Assembly (NCBI GenBank): GCA_023416585.1
Contig: JAEZHM010000088.1
Coordinates: 62,001 to 126,000 of the forward strand
Length of the DNA stretch: 64,000 nt
Origin: Bacillota bacterium
Lineage (GTDB): Bacteria > Bacillota > Clostridia > Christensenellales > Aristaeellaceae
Reading direction: 5' to 3'
Shown: positions 34,613 through 43,279 of the stretch, piece after piece
Layout: the number at the start of each line of letters is the position of its first letter
How positions within the stretch are numbered: position 1 is the first letter of the stretch
The notes under the pieces: generated by a model
What the model saw: the letters and a program-made list of their open reading frames with translations, nothing else
Told to the model about the DNA's origin: nothing
The model's database searches: none
Translations under genes and position numbers: made by a program

Positions 34613-36220
34613 ATGGCAAAAAGAACATTGGCAACCCTGCTGGCCGTCCTGATTATGCTGACGGCGCTGCCCCTGGCCTTTGCATCGGCAGAGGCATCAA
34701 ACTCCAACTTTAACCCCACGGGCCTGCCCATCGTAAAGGAAAAGGTCACGCTGCGCATTTTAACCGGCAACAGCGCGGCCAACCCCGCGGACTTTAACGA
34801 TCTTCAAATCATCAAGGATATCGAAGCGGCCACCAACGTCCACATCGAGTGGATCATGGCCGGCGCCGGCTTTGAAGAGAAAAAATCCCTGATGCTGGCT
34901 ACCGGCGACCTGCCCGACATCATCAACCGCTCCGTCACCGCCGCGGAATTGGTGAAGTACGGCGCCAACGGCACCTTTATCCCCATGCAGGACCTGATTG
35001 ACAATTATGCGCCCAACACCCTGAAGCTGTTTGATGAAACTTCCGGCCTGCGCCAGTTCCTGACCGCTCCGGACGGCAACATCTACGGCGTTCCCCGCAT
35101 GAACTCCGCCCCCTGGACGGCGGCCAACGGCCTGGGCATCATCAACAAGACCTGGCTGGACAAGCTCGGCCTTGCTATGCCCACCACCATTGAGGAATTC
35201 TACAATGTTCTGCTGGCCTTCAAAAACGGCGATCCCAACGGCAACGGCGTTGCGGATGAGATCCCCATGGCGTTTGCGAAGTTCAATAATGCCGGCGCCA
35301 CCACGCTCAGCGACGTCAACGGCATCTCTTACCTGATGGCGGTGTTCGGCGTGCCCATGGGCTTGGAATACATGGATGTGAAGGACGGCAAGGTAGTGTC
35401 CGCCGCCACAACCGGCGAATACAAGGAAGCCGTCAAATACATCTCAAAAATGTATGCCGAAGGCCTGATCGACCCGGAAAGCTTCACCATGAGCCGCGAA
35501 CAGCTCAATGCCAAGATCAGCCAGGATCCCTTCACCGTGGGCTATATCCAGGGCTGGGATATCGGGGACGAATTCTCCAACCCCGCCGCCAAAGAAAACT
35601 ATGCCTTTATGCCCCTGCTCAAGGGACTGGAAGGCAGTGACCCGGTATTTTATGAAGTGCCCCTTTATGGCGTTTCCCGCGGGGCCGGCGTGATCACCTC
35701 CGCCTGCCAATATCCCGAAGTCGCCATGCGCTGGATCGATTACATTCTGGATACCTACACCTCCATGCAGATCTGCGAAGGCCCCATCGGCGTGCGCATC
35801 GCGGACAAGGGCGACGGCACGTATGAAGTGAAGCCCGCGCCGGAAGGCAAGAACGCGACCCAGTGGAAGGATGAGAACGCCCTGGGCGGCAGCGGCTTCT
35901 TCGCCATCACGTCCAATACGTTTGCCAACATCCTGCGCTTCCCCGCCACAGACGCAAAGGTTGCTTTCCTGAACGAAAGCGCCCTGCCTTATGCCGATAA
36001 GGAAGCCTTCCCGCCGGTATATTATACAGTGGAAGAAGCCGACGAAGTGGCCCTGCTCAAGACGGATATCCTTTCCTACATTGAGCGCAAGGGCAGCGAG
36101 TGGATCATGAATGGCGGCGTAGACGAGCAGTGGGACGCTTATCTTGCCGAGTTGAACGCCATGGGCTTAACCCGCCTGATGGAGATCAATCAAGCCGCGT
36201 ATGACCGCTTTATCAAATAA
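34613..36220 (+). CDS. LplA-type extracellular binding protein
   Basis: 535 residues, ATG 34613 after AAAGGAG. A signal peptide (TLLAVLIMLTALPLAFASAEAS) without cysteine gives a non-lipoprotein. The mature part is of the 500-residue LplA/YtcQ kind: THVHIEW-like opening (ATNVHIEWIMAGAG), WLDKLGLAMPTTIEEFYNVLLAFKNGDPNGNGVADEIP with its Asp/Asn-rich loop, and ITSACQYPEVAMRWIDYI. The last gene before a strong terminator. Ligand unknown; the downstream enzymes suggest a galactose- or uronate-containing oligosaccharide (inference). Confidence 0.88.
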   Translation: MAKRTLATLLAVLIMLTALPLAFASAEASNSNFNPTGLPIVKEKVTLRILTGNSAANPADFNDLQIIKDIEAATNVHIEWIMAGAGFEEKKSLMLATGDLPDIINRSVTAAELVKYGANGTFIPMQDLIDNYAPNTLKLFDETSGLRQFLTAPDGNIYGVPRMNSAPWTAANGLGIINKTWLDKLGLAMPTTIEEFYNVLLAFKNGDPNGNGVADEIPMAFAKFNNAGATTLSDVNGISYLMAVFGVPMGLEYMDVKDGKVVSAATTGEYKEAVKYISKMYAEGLIDPESFTMSREQLNAKISQDPFTVGYIQGWDIGDEFSNPAAKENYAFMPLLKGLEGSDPVFYEVPLYGVSRGAGVITSACQYPEVAMRWIDYILDTYTSMQICEGPIGVRIADKGDGTYEVKPAPEGKNATQWKDENALGGSGFFAITSNTFANILRFPATDAKVAFLNESALPYADKEAFPPVYYTVEEADEVALLKTDILSYIERKGSEWIMNGGVDEQWDAYLAELNAMGLTRLMEINQAAYDRFIK

Positions 36221-36248
36221 AGGTTATTCTCTCCTTTAATACTTAATA

Positions 36249-36286
36249 TCCGGCAAAGCGCAATGAAAAGCGCTTTGCCGGATTTG
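36249..36286 (+). terminator. Strong terminator after the LplA-type gene
   Basis: A 13-bp perfect stem (TCCGGCAAAGCGC against GCGCTTTGCCGGA) with an 8-nt loop, followed by TTTG, separates the importer genes from the YesN regulator. Readthrough at a lower level is possible. Confidence 0.65.
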
Positions 36287-36308
36287 TGCAGATTTTATCC
36301 GCCGACGG

Positions 36309-36338
36309 TTGCCATAGCGCACGCGGTCATCGTATGAT
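36309..36338 (+). promoter_or_regulatory. Promoter candidate for the YesN-like regulator
   Basis: TTGCCA and TATGAT with an 18-nt spacer lie 39 bp before the regulator start and after the terminator, so the regulator, the 38630 gene and dgoD probably have their own transcript. Confidence 0.5.
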
Positions 36339-36376
36339 AGATGCATCGATATGACGGAGCAAAGGAGCTTGGGCGT

Positions 36377-38620
36377 ATGACACAGAATCATGGCAGACAG
36401 TCGTACTTCAAAAAGCTGTTCGGTTCCATGGTCCTTGTGTTTCTTGTGCCCGCGCTTTTAACTGCGGCCTTGTTCGTGATTGTGCAGACCAATACGGTGA
36501 AACAGCAGATGCTGGACGCGTACAATGAAAACATTGCCCACCTGTCCTATCTCGTCGACAGCCAGCTGGCCGCCGGGGAGCAATTGGCCCTATACCTGAC
36601 CAATGAACCCTACTTTCGGGAAATGAGCCGCCGGGAATACAATGTGCTGGACTTCAACGATATCCAGAAGGAACTATTGCGCTATACCGTCAACAGCTCC
36701 TTTGTGGACGACATCCTTTTGTACATGGAAGGAAAGCCCATGTCCTATGGGGCCAGCGGGATCTACCCCAACCGAGTATCGCCCACGGGCGTGACGGTGG
36801 ACGGAAAGTACCTGCATGAGTATGCGGTGGATAAAAAAACGTTTTATCATTACCGTACCGCTTGGGTCACCAGGGCGGGTATCGCAAGAAAGGCGCTCTT
36901 GTATACAGCCGAGTCTGCCCTGCAGCCGGGCCTTGTGTTCACGGTGGAGTTGGATATTCACTCTTTGGAGAGCATTTTCAAAACAGGGCTGTCCAGTGGC
37001 GGCCAGGATGGCTTCTCAATCATGTTTAACGGTGACCAAAGCGTGCTGCTCACCTCCCTTAACGATGATCATTATGATCCCGCCGCCCTTATAGAGGCGG
37101 CAAGCCAGGTATCAGGCGCAAAGAGCGGCGGCACGCTGAAATTTGGCGGCAGGAATTATCTTATTTCCCGCGTTACATCCTCCTCCAGCGGTATGACCTA
37201 CGGGAACCTGATCCCCTATGGCAGCGTGCTTTCCCGGGTGGCGGTAAGCTCGGCTGTAACCATCCTTGTCGTTCTATTAGCCTTCGGGGCTTCCCTGGTG
37301 GTCATCAACCGCATCGCCAGGCGGAACTACAAGCCGGTGGAGAAGCTTTACACCAGCGTCCGGGACGCGGAGGAGCTTGCTTCCGAGGACACGGATGAGC
37401 TGGCAGCCATCAACCATGCCTTCACAAAGCTGAAAAACGTCATCACCCAGTATGATACCAATATAAGCAGCCATATGCCGGGCATGCGTATGCGCATGCT
37501 GTCAAGACTGATAAACGGCAGCTATGACACTTTGGAGGACTTTAATTTCGACGCCGCCTTTGTGCATATGAGCTTTACCATGCGCTGCTTCTTTGCGGCG
37601 CTCATTTCCTGCCCCGAAAACAATCCGGATGTGAATGTCGTTTCCATCGTGGAAAACCTGCTGCCCAAGAATTTGCAGGGGTATGGCGCGGCCACGCTGG
37701 ACCCCGGGGAATACGTGTTTGTTTTCGCTGCGGACAACCATACCTACGGCCAGGAAATGCTTTATGAATTATTCGGCAAGGCGGGAAAGGCGCTTGGCGA
37801 CCAAACGACCATGGCGGTCAGCCAACCCTGCGAGGATGTGAGCCTCATCGGCCAGGCGTATATTCAGTGCCGCTCTGTGCAGTCCGGCGCAAGCGGACAG
37901 GGCAGGCTCACCTTCTTTGTAAAGGGGGAGGATGCGCAGCAGCTATTGAGCGTTACCGATGACCTGCAGGAGGAATTCGGCCGGCTGCGCAGCGCTATCT
38001 ATGACGGGCGCACCCAGGATGTATCGGTGATCCTGAACCGCTTTGTGGGGTATATGGAGAATAAGCGCCTGTCGCTGTTTACCACGCGCTGTGTTTGCTA
38101 CGAGCTGATCAACACCGTCATGCGGGCGGTGAACGACCTGATGAACAGGGATGAGTCGGTCAAGGTACAGTTTCCAAAGACCACCGGCTTATCCGGTTTC
38201 CATACGCCGCAGGAACTGATAAGCGCCATCTATGAGCTAAGCGTGCTGGTGACGAGGGAATTGAGCCAGGAGCACCGGCAGCCGGGCGCCCCCAAGGTAC
38301 AAATAGACGAAGTGCTTGCCTACATTCAGGAGCACTATACGGATTACAACTTTTCTGTCAAGCAATTGGCGGAGCATGAGGGCATGTCCCTTTCCGTGTT
38401 CAGCCAGTTTTTCAAAGCCAAGTCCGGCATGACGGTGATCGATTATATTTTGAAATGCCGGATCAACCGGGCGAAAGAGCTTCTGAAGGATACAGATATG
38501 CTCATCGCCGACATCGTGTTTGCTATCGGCTATGTCAGCGTGCCAAGCTTCGTCAACAAATTCAAAAAGGTCACCGGCATGACGCCGGGTGAGTACCGCC
38601 AGCAGATCAAAGAGCAATGA
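36377..38620 (+). CDS. Membrane-bound AraC-family regulator (YesN-like)
   Basis: 747 residues. ATG 36377 lies 9 nt after AAAGGAG; the frame start at 36341 precedes that site. One membrane helix (VLVFLVPALLTAALFVIV), an extracellular sensor of about 250 residues, and a second helix (AVTILVVLLAFGASLVVI) come first. A long cytoplasmic part ends in the AraC double helix-turn-helix (VKQLAEHEGMSLSVFSQFFK and IADIVFAIGYVSVPSFVNKF). This is the usual architecture for sensing an extracellular sugar through an LplA-type importer. It sits between that importer and two catabolic genes and is likely to activate both. Confidence 0.92.
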   Translation: MTQNHGRQSYFKKLFGSMVLVFLVPALLTAALFVIVQTNTVKQQMLDAYNENIAHLSYLVDSQLAAGEQLALYLTNEPYFREMSRREYNVLDFNDIQKELLRYTVNSSFVDDILLYMEGKPMSYGASGIYPNRVSPTGVTVDGKYLHEYAVDKKTFYHYRTAWVTRAGIARKALLYTAESALQPGLVFTVELDIHSLESIFKTGLSSGGQDGFSIMFNGDQSVLLTSLNDDHYDPAALIEAASQVSGAKSGGTLKFGGRNYLISRVTSSSSGMTYGNLIPYGSVLSRVAVSSAVTILVVLLAFGASLVVINRIARRNYKPVEKLYTSVRDAEELASEDTDELAAINHAFTKLKNVITQYDTNISSHMPGMRMRMLSRLINGSYDTLEDFNFDAAFVHMSFTMRCFFAALISCPENNPDVNVVSIVENLLPKNLQGYGAATLDPGEYVFVFAADNHTYGQEMLYELFGKAGKALGDQTTMAVSQPCEDVSLIGQAYIQCRSVQSGASGQGRLTFFVKGEDAQQLLSVTDDLQEEFGRLRSAIYDGRTQDVSVILNRFVGYMENKRLSLFTTRCVCYELINTVMRAVNDLMNRDESVKVQFPKTTGLSGFHTPQELISAIYELSVLVTRELSQEHRQPGAPKVQIDEVLAYIQEHYTDYNFSVKQLAEHEGMSLSVFSQFFKAKSGMTVIDYILKCRINRAKELLKDTDMLIADIVFAIGYVSVPSFVNKFKKVTGMTPGEYRQQIKEQ

Positions 38621-38629
38621 GGAGCGTTT

Positions 38630-40516
38630 ATGCAATCCATACGTTATGAGGCCGGGCTGTTCTACTATGGCGAAAAGCCCGTTGCAAGGCTGCTGCCTTC
38701 CACATACAGCCTTGCCGGCGATACGGTTTCACAGCTTATGCCGGGCATCTTTCTTGTCACCCGTACTTTTCCCTTTGATGAGCAAGTATCCATTCCGCAA
38801 AGCGGCCTTCGCCTGGAGGTGGCGGCGCTATATACCCCCAGTTTTTACGAGATCCCGGCTGTCACCTACAACGGGAACAACTGGGGCACGCCGGTGGAAC
38901 CCAAGGGGCTCACCTGCAACCAGGCCCCCTGGGTATATGTTCACACCCGCTCTACCGTGCCCGGCGCGACCTACAGTGAGGATGATGCCGTTTCCCTGTG
39001 CCTTTTCGGCGATCCCGGTAATCCTCCTTTTTCCATGAGCCTGCAAGACCGGGAGGAAGGCTTCGTCCATAGCCTGCAAATGCCGCAGACGGAATCGCCC
39101 TTTGCCTACTGTGCCAAGGGAAAGTACGAGCCGGCCATGGCATCACCTTTCCACGCGGCGGGCAGCGTGATATTCACGGCTTATGTGGTGATTGCCCCGG
39201 CACTGAAAGTAGGGGAAGCGCTGAAAGCATCCTTGCGTTTTGCCTGGGAGCGGTTCTCCCACCCGACGCTGCCCAGATTTACGCAGGATAAGCTGTGGGA
39301 ATACGGCATCCGTTTTGCCAAGGAAAGCGTTTATTTTGAAAAGCCGGGCTTTTCTGGCTTTTGCATGGGCCTGTATTTTGACGGGGGAGCCTGGGTGCAA
39401 AAACAGGATGTGCTGGAGATTGGCTGGGTGGGGCAGAACGCGTCCCTGGCAGCCACGCTGATCACTGATTACGCAAGGACAAAAGACCAAGATTCCTTGG
39501 ATAAGGCCCTTAAAATCCTGGATTGCTGGAAGCGGGCGCTACTGCCAAACGGGCTTTTCCGCTGCCGGTTCGACCGGGTGCTGCGCTATGGGGAAGATAT
39601 AACCCATCCGGATGAGCAGCAGGACGCCGCCAACCTTTTCGGCGTGGTCCGGGGATATTTGCGTGCTTACAAGGCACTGAAAGAGCTGGGCGTGGAGAGG
39701 CCGGATTACCGCGAGGCGGCGCTGTCCGTATGCGGTTTCGCATTGCGTGCCCAGCGGGAGGACGGCCGGTTCGCCAAATGCTGGTATAACGACGGGACTG
39801 TGGCGGACGGCGAGGGCACCATCGGGGCTTATATGGCCTGGGCGCTGCTGGAGGGCTATCTGGAGACGGGCAATAAGGATTGGCTTCTTGCGGCGGAAAA
39901 AGGCTTCCAGTTTTATGACAATCAATTCCAAAAGACGGGCTATACCACCGCCGGCGCCCTGGACACGTACTGCATCGACAAGGAATCCTCCATGCCCATG
40001 GTGGCGCTGGCCGTCACGCTGTACGAGATCACGGGGGAGAAAAGCTACCTTACAAGGGCGGAGCATATTTCCTGGTACCTGGCTAGCTGGCAATACCACT
40101 ATACGGTGAAGTATCCAGGCGGCAGCCTGCTTTCGCAATACGGCTACGATACCCTGGGGGCCACCAGCGTTTCCACGCAGCATCAGCATGTGGACGCGTA
40201 CGCGTTGCAGTTTTTTCGCTATTGGGTCAAGCTGGCTAAGTATACGGGGGAAAAGCAATGGCTTGAGCGGGCCTATGCCATTTGGAACAATGCCACCCAG
40301 TTTGTATCCGACGGCAGCCTGGTTATCGACGGGCATGTCCGCCCCGCGGGCAGCCAGGATGAAGGCGTATGCCAGACCAGGTGGCATACCAGCAGGGGTG
40401 AATTTTTTCATACCTCCCGCTGGCTGGTATGCTGGAACGGAGCCTTCCGCCTGGAGATACTTTGCGATCAGGAAATGCAAAACGTGATCGGGACCATGGA
40501 ACAGCAAACTCTGTAA
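38630..40516 (+). CDS. Unclassified protein with (alpha/alpha)6 glycosidase-like C-terminal part
   Basis: 628 residues, ATG 38630 after GAGGAG, 9 bp behind the YesN gene. No signal peptide, so cytoplasmic. The first about 200 residues look strand-rich. From about 215 on there is a series of paired helices with conserved-looking loops, typical of six-hairpin barrels: WVGQNASLAATLITDYARTK, HPDEQQDAANLFGVVRGYLRAYKAL, NDGTVADGEGTIGAYMAWALLEGY, DTYCIDKESSMPMVALAVTLYE, and STQHQHVDAYALQFFRYWVK. Asp/Glu/His-rich loops suggest an active site. I cannot place it in a named glycoside hydrolase family; GH88/GH105-like and epimerase-like folds share this shape. The downstream dgoD suggests it releases a galactose-type sugar acid or a related unit. 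Confidence 0.75.
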   Translation: MQSIRYEAGLFYYGEKPVARLLPSTYSLAGDTVSQLMPGIFLVTRTFPFDEQVSIPQSGLRLEVAALYTPSFYEIPAVTYNGNNWGTPVEPKGLTCNQAPWVYVHTRSTVPGATYSEDDAVSLCLFGDPGNPPFSMSLQDREEGFVHSLQMPQTESPFAYCAKGKYEPAMASPFHAAGSVIFTAYVVIAPALKVGEALKASLRFAWERFSHPTLPRFTQDKLWEYGIRFAKESVYFEKPGFSGFCMGLYFDGGAWVQKQDVLEIGWVGQNASLAATLITDYARTKDQDSLDKALKILDCWKRALLPNGLFRCRFDRVLRYGEDITHPDEQQDAANLFGVVRGYLRAYKALKELGVERPDYREAALSVCGFALRAQREDGRFAKCWYNDGTVADGEGTIGAYMAWALLEGYLETGNKDWLLAAEKGFQFYDNQFQKTGYTTAGALDTYCIDKESSMPMVALAVTLYEITGEKSYLTRAEHISWYLASWQYHYTVKYPGGSLLSQYGYDTLGATSVSTQHQHVDAYALQFFRYWVKLAKYTGEKQWLERAYAIWNNATQFVSDGSLVIDGHVRPAGSQDEGVCQTRWHTSRGEFFHTSRWLVCWNGAFRLEILCDQEMQNVIGTMEQQTL

Positions 40517-40547
40517 GGATGCTGGCGATAAAGAAAGGGATAAAGTC

Positions 40548-41696
40548 ATGAAAATACAATCGATGGAACTGTTCAAGGTCCCGCCCCGGTGGGTTTTTCT
40601 GAAAATCACCACGGATGACGGCATTGTAGGCTGGGGTGAGCCGATCGTGGAGGGAAAAGCCGATACCGTAATCGCCTGCGTGAACGAAATGCGGGACATG
40701 CTCATCGGCAAAGAGGCGGGGCATATTGAGGAGCTTTGGCAAACCATGTACCGCTGCAACTTCTACCGGGGCGGCCCCGTGCTCACAAGCGCCATGTCCG
40801 GCATAGAGCAGGCGCTGTGGGATATCAAGGGAAAAGCGCTGAACATGCCGGTTTATGAACTGCTGGGCGGCCCGGTGCGCAACAAGCTGAAGGTTTACGC
40901 CTGGATTATGGGCGAAGGGGATGCTGACGTGGTCGCCCAGGCGAAGGAGCGCGTCAGCCAGGGGTACAATACCATCAAAATGTGCATCACCGACGAGCTT
41001 GGCTGGGTGGACAGCATGCGGAAGATCGGGGAGGCTGCCGATAAGGTAGGGAAGATCCGGGATGCCCTGGGTTATGACATCGACATTGCCGTGGACTTCC
41101 ATGGCCGGGTGCACCGACCCATGGCAAGGATGCTGATCCACGAGCTGGAGCAGTACAAGCTCCTCTATATTGAAGAACCCCTTCAGCCGGAGCAGCTGGA
41201 GGGCTTTATGGAACTGCGCCGCCACTGCAACACACCTATCGCCACAGGCGAAAGGATGTACACCCGCTGGGGCTTTAAAGATCTGATCACCTCCAACGCC
41301 GCGGACATTGTACAGCCCGACCTTTCCCACGCCGGGGGCATTTTGGAATGCAAAAAAATAGCCGCCATGGCGGAATGCTTCGATATGGCCGTGGCACCCC
41401 ACTGCCCCCTGGGCCCCATAGCGCTTGCAAGCTGCATCCAGCTGGATTTCTGCACGCCCAACGCCTTCATCCAGGAGCAAAGCCTGGGCATCCATTACAA
41501 CGGCGGCTCGGATATCTCCGACTATCTTGTGGATGGCACGGGCTTTTCCTACAAGGACGGCTATGTGGCGTTGAATACCGCGCCGGGCCTTGGCATCTCG
41601 GTGGATGAGGAAAAGGTGAAAAAGGGCGCCGCAATAGGCCATCAATGGCACAACAACATCTGGCGCCTTTCCGACGGAACGCCCATCGAATGGTGA
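40548..41696 (+). CDS. dgoD: D-galactonate dehydratase
   Basis: 382 residues, ATG 40548 after AAAGGGA. An enolase-superfamily (mandelate racemase subgroup) enzyme that converts D-galactonate to 2-keto-3-deoxygalactonate. The sequence is strongly like Escherichia coli DgoD from start (PPRWVFLKITTDDGIVGWGE) to end. Metal ligands D183 (VDFHGR), E209 (IEEPLQ) and E235 (TGERM) and catalytic H185 and H285 (APHCPLGP) fall at the numbers I recall for E. coli DgoD. The kinase and aldolase needed next (DgoK, DgoA) are not in this window. It ends the YesN-led transcript before a bidirectional terminator. Confidence 0.92.
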   Translation: MKIQSMELFKVPPRWVFLKITTDDGIVGWGEPIVEGKADTVIACVNEMRDMLIGKEAGHIEELWQTMYRCNFYRGGPVLTSAMSGIEQALWDIKGKALNMPVYELLGGPVRNKLKVYAWIMGEGDADVVAQAKERVSQGYNTIKMCITDELGWVDSMRKIGEAADKVGKIRDALGYDIDIAVDFHGRVHRPMARMLIHELEQYKLLYIEEPLQPEQLEGFMELRRHCNTPIATGERMYTRWGFKDLITSNAADIVQPDLSHAGGILECKKIAAMAECFDMAVAPHCPLGPIALASCIQLDFCTPNAFIQEQSLGIHYNGGSDISDYLVDGTGFSYKDGYVALNTAPGLGISVDEEKVKKGAAIGHQWHNNIWRLSDGTPIEW

Positions 41697-41723
41697 TGAC
41701 TTTGGTCTATGTGCTTTAAAAAA

Positions 41724-41763
41724 GGCTGCCCTCCGGTATTTTCAACCGGAGGGCGGCCTTTTC
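41724..41763. terminator. Bidirectional terminator between dgoD and the DeoR gene
   Basis: A 14-bp stem (GGCTGCCCTCCGGT against ACCGGAGGGCGGCC, one G-T pair) is flanked by A-run and T-run, so it can serve both the dgoD transcript and the convergent DeoR-family gene. Confidence 0.75.
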
Positions 41764-41904
41764 ATATATCTTCATTCCGGAATAATGCGTAGGATTTCCC
41801 GGCCGGTTTCCTGCATGCCGCCGTTGCTGTCAAGACGCGTCTGATAAAGAATATCGCCCTTTTGTGCGGTGATGGCAGCGTGCGCCACTCCTTCTTTACC
41901 CTCG

Positions 41905-42633
41905 TCAGCTTCCGCAGCTGATAAGAATGTTGTTTTCCATACAGTAATCCACAATGCTTTGCGGGGGATGGCTGTCGGATACGATATGGGTAAACGCGTT
42001 GAGCTTTGCGAAGGTGTTGTAGCTTTGCGAATAGAAGCCCTGGTGGTCCATGACCAAATAGGCTTCTTCGCTTAAGTCAATGGCCAAACGCTTTGCAACG
42101 CCGTTGTAGAAGTTGGAGTTTGCCACCCCGTATTCCGCCGAAGCGCTTTCCGCCGAGATGAAGGCTTTGCGGCAATGGAAGGTATCCTTCAGGTTGCCCA
42201 CCAGTGTATTGGTGGCCGGCTGCAGCTTCCCGCCCGGGCAGATGACGTTCAGCGCATAATTGCCCGCCGCGGCGTTCAGCGCAAGCAGGCTGTTGGTAAT
42301 GACGGTAACATTCTTTTTTTGTGACAGGAATGGTATGATTTGCGCAATGACCGCACCTTCATCCAGATAGATGGAATCGCCGTCATTGACAAGCGAGGCG
42401 GCAATGAGCCCCATAGATCCCAAATCCCCCGGTGCCGGCTGTGCGGCTGGGGAAACCGGGTAAGAAACGACACCGCCATAAATCTTTGCCAGCGCGCCTT
42501 TATCCGTAAGTTCCTTCAAGGCGCGGCGGATGGTAATAGGGGAAACCATGAAATACTGCCGCAGCTCCTCAATCGAAGCCTTGCCGTGGGTCTTGACATA
42601 TTTTTCGATTTGAAGCAGCCGGTCCTGTTTCAT
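41905..42633 (-). CDS. DeoR-family transcriptional regulator
   Basis: 242 residues, ATG 42633 directly behind AAGGAGAGGCT; a longer frame to 42660 runs through that site. The N-terminal winged helix is typical (RLLQIEKYVKTHGKASIEELRQYFMVSPITIRRALKEL). The sensor domain has the sugar-phosphate-binding fold (DGDSIYLDEGAVIAQIIPFL; VTVITNSLLALNAA). It probably represses a nearby sugar catabolic set in response to a sugar phosphate; the GH4/PfkB operon, transcribed in the same direction upstream, is the closest candidate. Confidence 0.9.
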   Translation of the reverse strand: MKQDRLLQIEKYVKTHGKASIEELRQYFMVSPITIRRALKELTDKGALAKIYGGVVSYPVSPAAQPAPGDLGSMGLIAASLVNDGDSIYLDEGAVIAQIIPFLSQKKNVTVITNSLLALNAAAGNYALNVICPGGKLQPATNTLVGNLKDTFHCRKAFISAESASAEYGVANSNFYNGVAKRLAIDLSEEAYLVMDHQGFYSQSYNTFAKLNAFTHIVSDSHPPQSIVDYCMENNILISCGS

Positions 42634-42850
42634 AGCCTCTCCTTGATGCGTTTGATACACTTTGGGAGTACATTGGATACATTATATCATATCACCGCAG
42701 CGCATCCACCATATTTCGTTTTCTTGGCGGAAATTTAGACAGGGGACAATGGATAATGGGAAAACATAATCGTTCCGCCTTGGAAATAGTGCTTTACAAC
42801 TGATGCTTAAGGCCTCCCCCAGTCTCCTTCGTCTTAAGCCCCCTTAAAAA

Positions 42851-42974
42851 GCCTTCCCCTCGAGGGGAAGGTGGCGCCACAGCGCCAGATGAGGTGTCCG
42901 GCATTATCGTCTATGCAGCCATTTCCACCTCATCAGTCTCCTTCGTCGACAGCTTCCCCTCAAGGGGAAGCCTT
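42851..42974 (+). repeat. Palindromic intergenic repeat R1, copy A
   Basis: Left module GCCTTCCCCTCGAGGGGAAG + GTGGCG...GCGCC + GATGAGGTG, and right module CACCTCATC + AGTC...TTCGTCGAC + AGCTTCCCCTCAAGGGGAAG. Each end has its own palindrome and the GATGAGGTG/CACCTCATC arms pair across about 35 unique bases. Three more copies are at 47375, 56431 and 63803. Confidence 0.85.
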
Positions 42975-42995
42975 TTGGAGAGCCCCCCTCTTGGA

Positions 42996-43262
42996 GGATC
43001 CATAGCCGAAGCGCCACCTGTGGCGGAGGCAGCGAGGCGAAGGAGGCTGGCGAAACGAGCGGAGCAAGCATAGGCTCCTTTTGAAAGGAGCTGGCGAGCG
43101 AGGCGAGACTGAGGATTGAAGGCTCGTTTTGAAAGGAGCTGGCGAGCGAGGCGAGACTGAGGATTGAAGGCTCCTTTTGAAAGGAGCTGGCGAGCGAAGC
43201 GAGACTGAGGATTGTTTAGTGCAGCACCGCGACGATTGAGCCAGATGGGATGGTGTCGACGA
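42996..43262 (+). repeat. Intergenic repeat R2, copy A, expanded by a 48-bp tandem repeat
   Basis: The R2 landmarks are a GCC...CTGTGGCGGA hairpin, GAGGCTGGCGAAACGAGC, and CGACGATTGAGCCAGATGGG near the far end. Between the last two landmarks this copy carries three 48-bp direct repeats (43073-43120, 43121-43168, 43169-43216), each starting GGCTC and containing GAAAGGAGCTGGCGAGCGA. There are no spacers, so it is not a CRISPR. It follows R1 copy A directly. Other R2 copies are at 56530 (reverse) and 60296. Confidence 0.8.
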
Positions 43263-43279
43263 AGGAGGCGGAAGGAGGT

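Noticed and set aside
40323..41651. 442-codon minus-strand frame opposite dgoD
   Set aside because: dgoD on the plus strand is certain by active-site residues; the reverse frame has no start signal.
41772..41954. 60-codon minus-strand frame just behind the DeoR gene
   Set aside because: The last 40 codons look somewhat protein-like (GDILYQTRLDSNGGMQETGR), possibly a remnant of a lost gene, but it overlaps the DeoR 3' end, has no usable start and matches nothing I know.
43073..43216. Tandem repeats considered as a CRISPR array
   Set aside because: The 48-bp units are contiguous with no unique spacers, and no cas genes are nearby.
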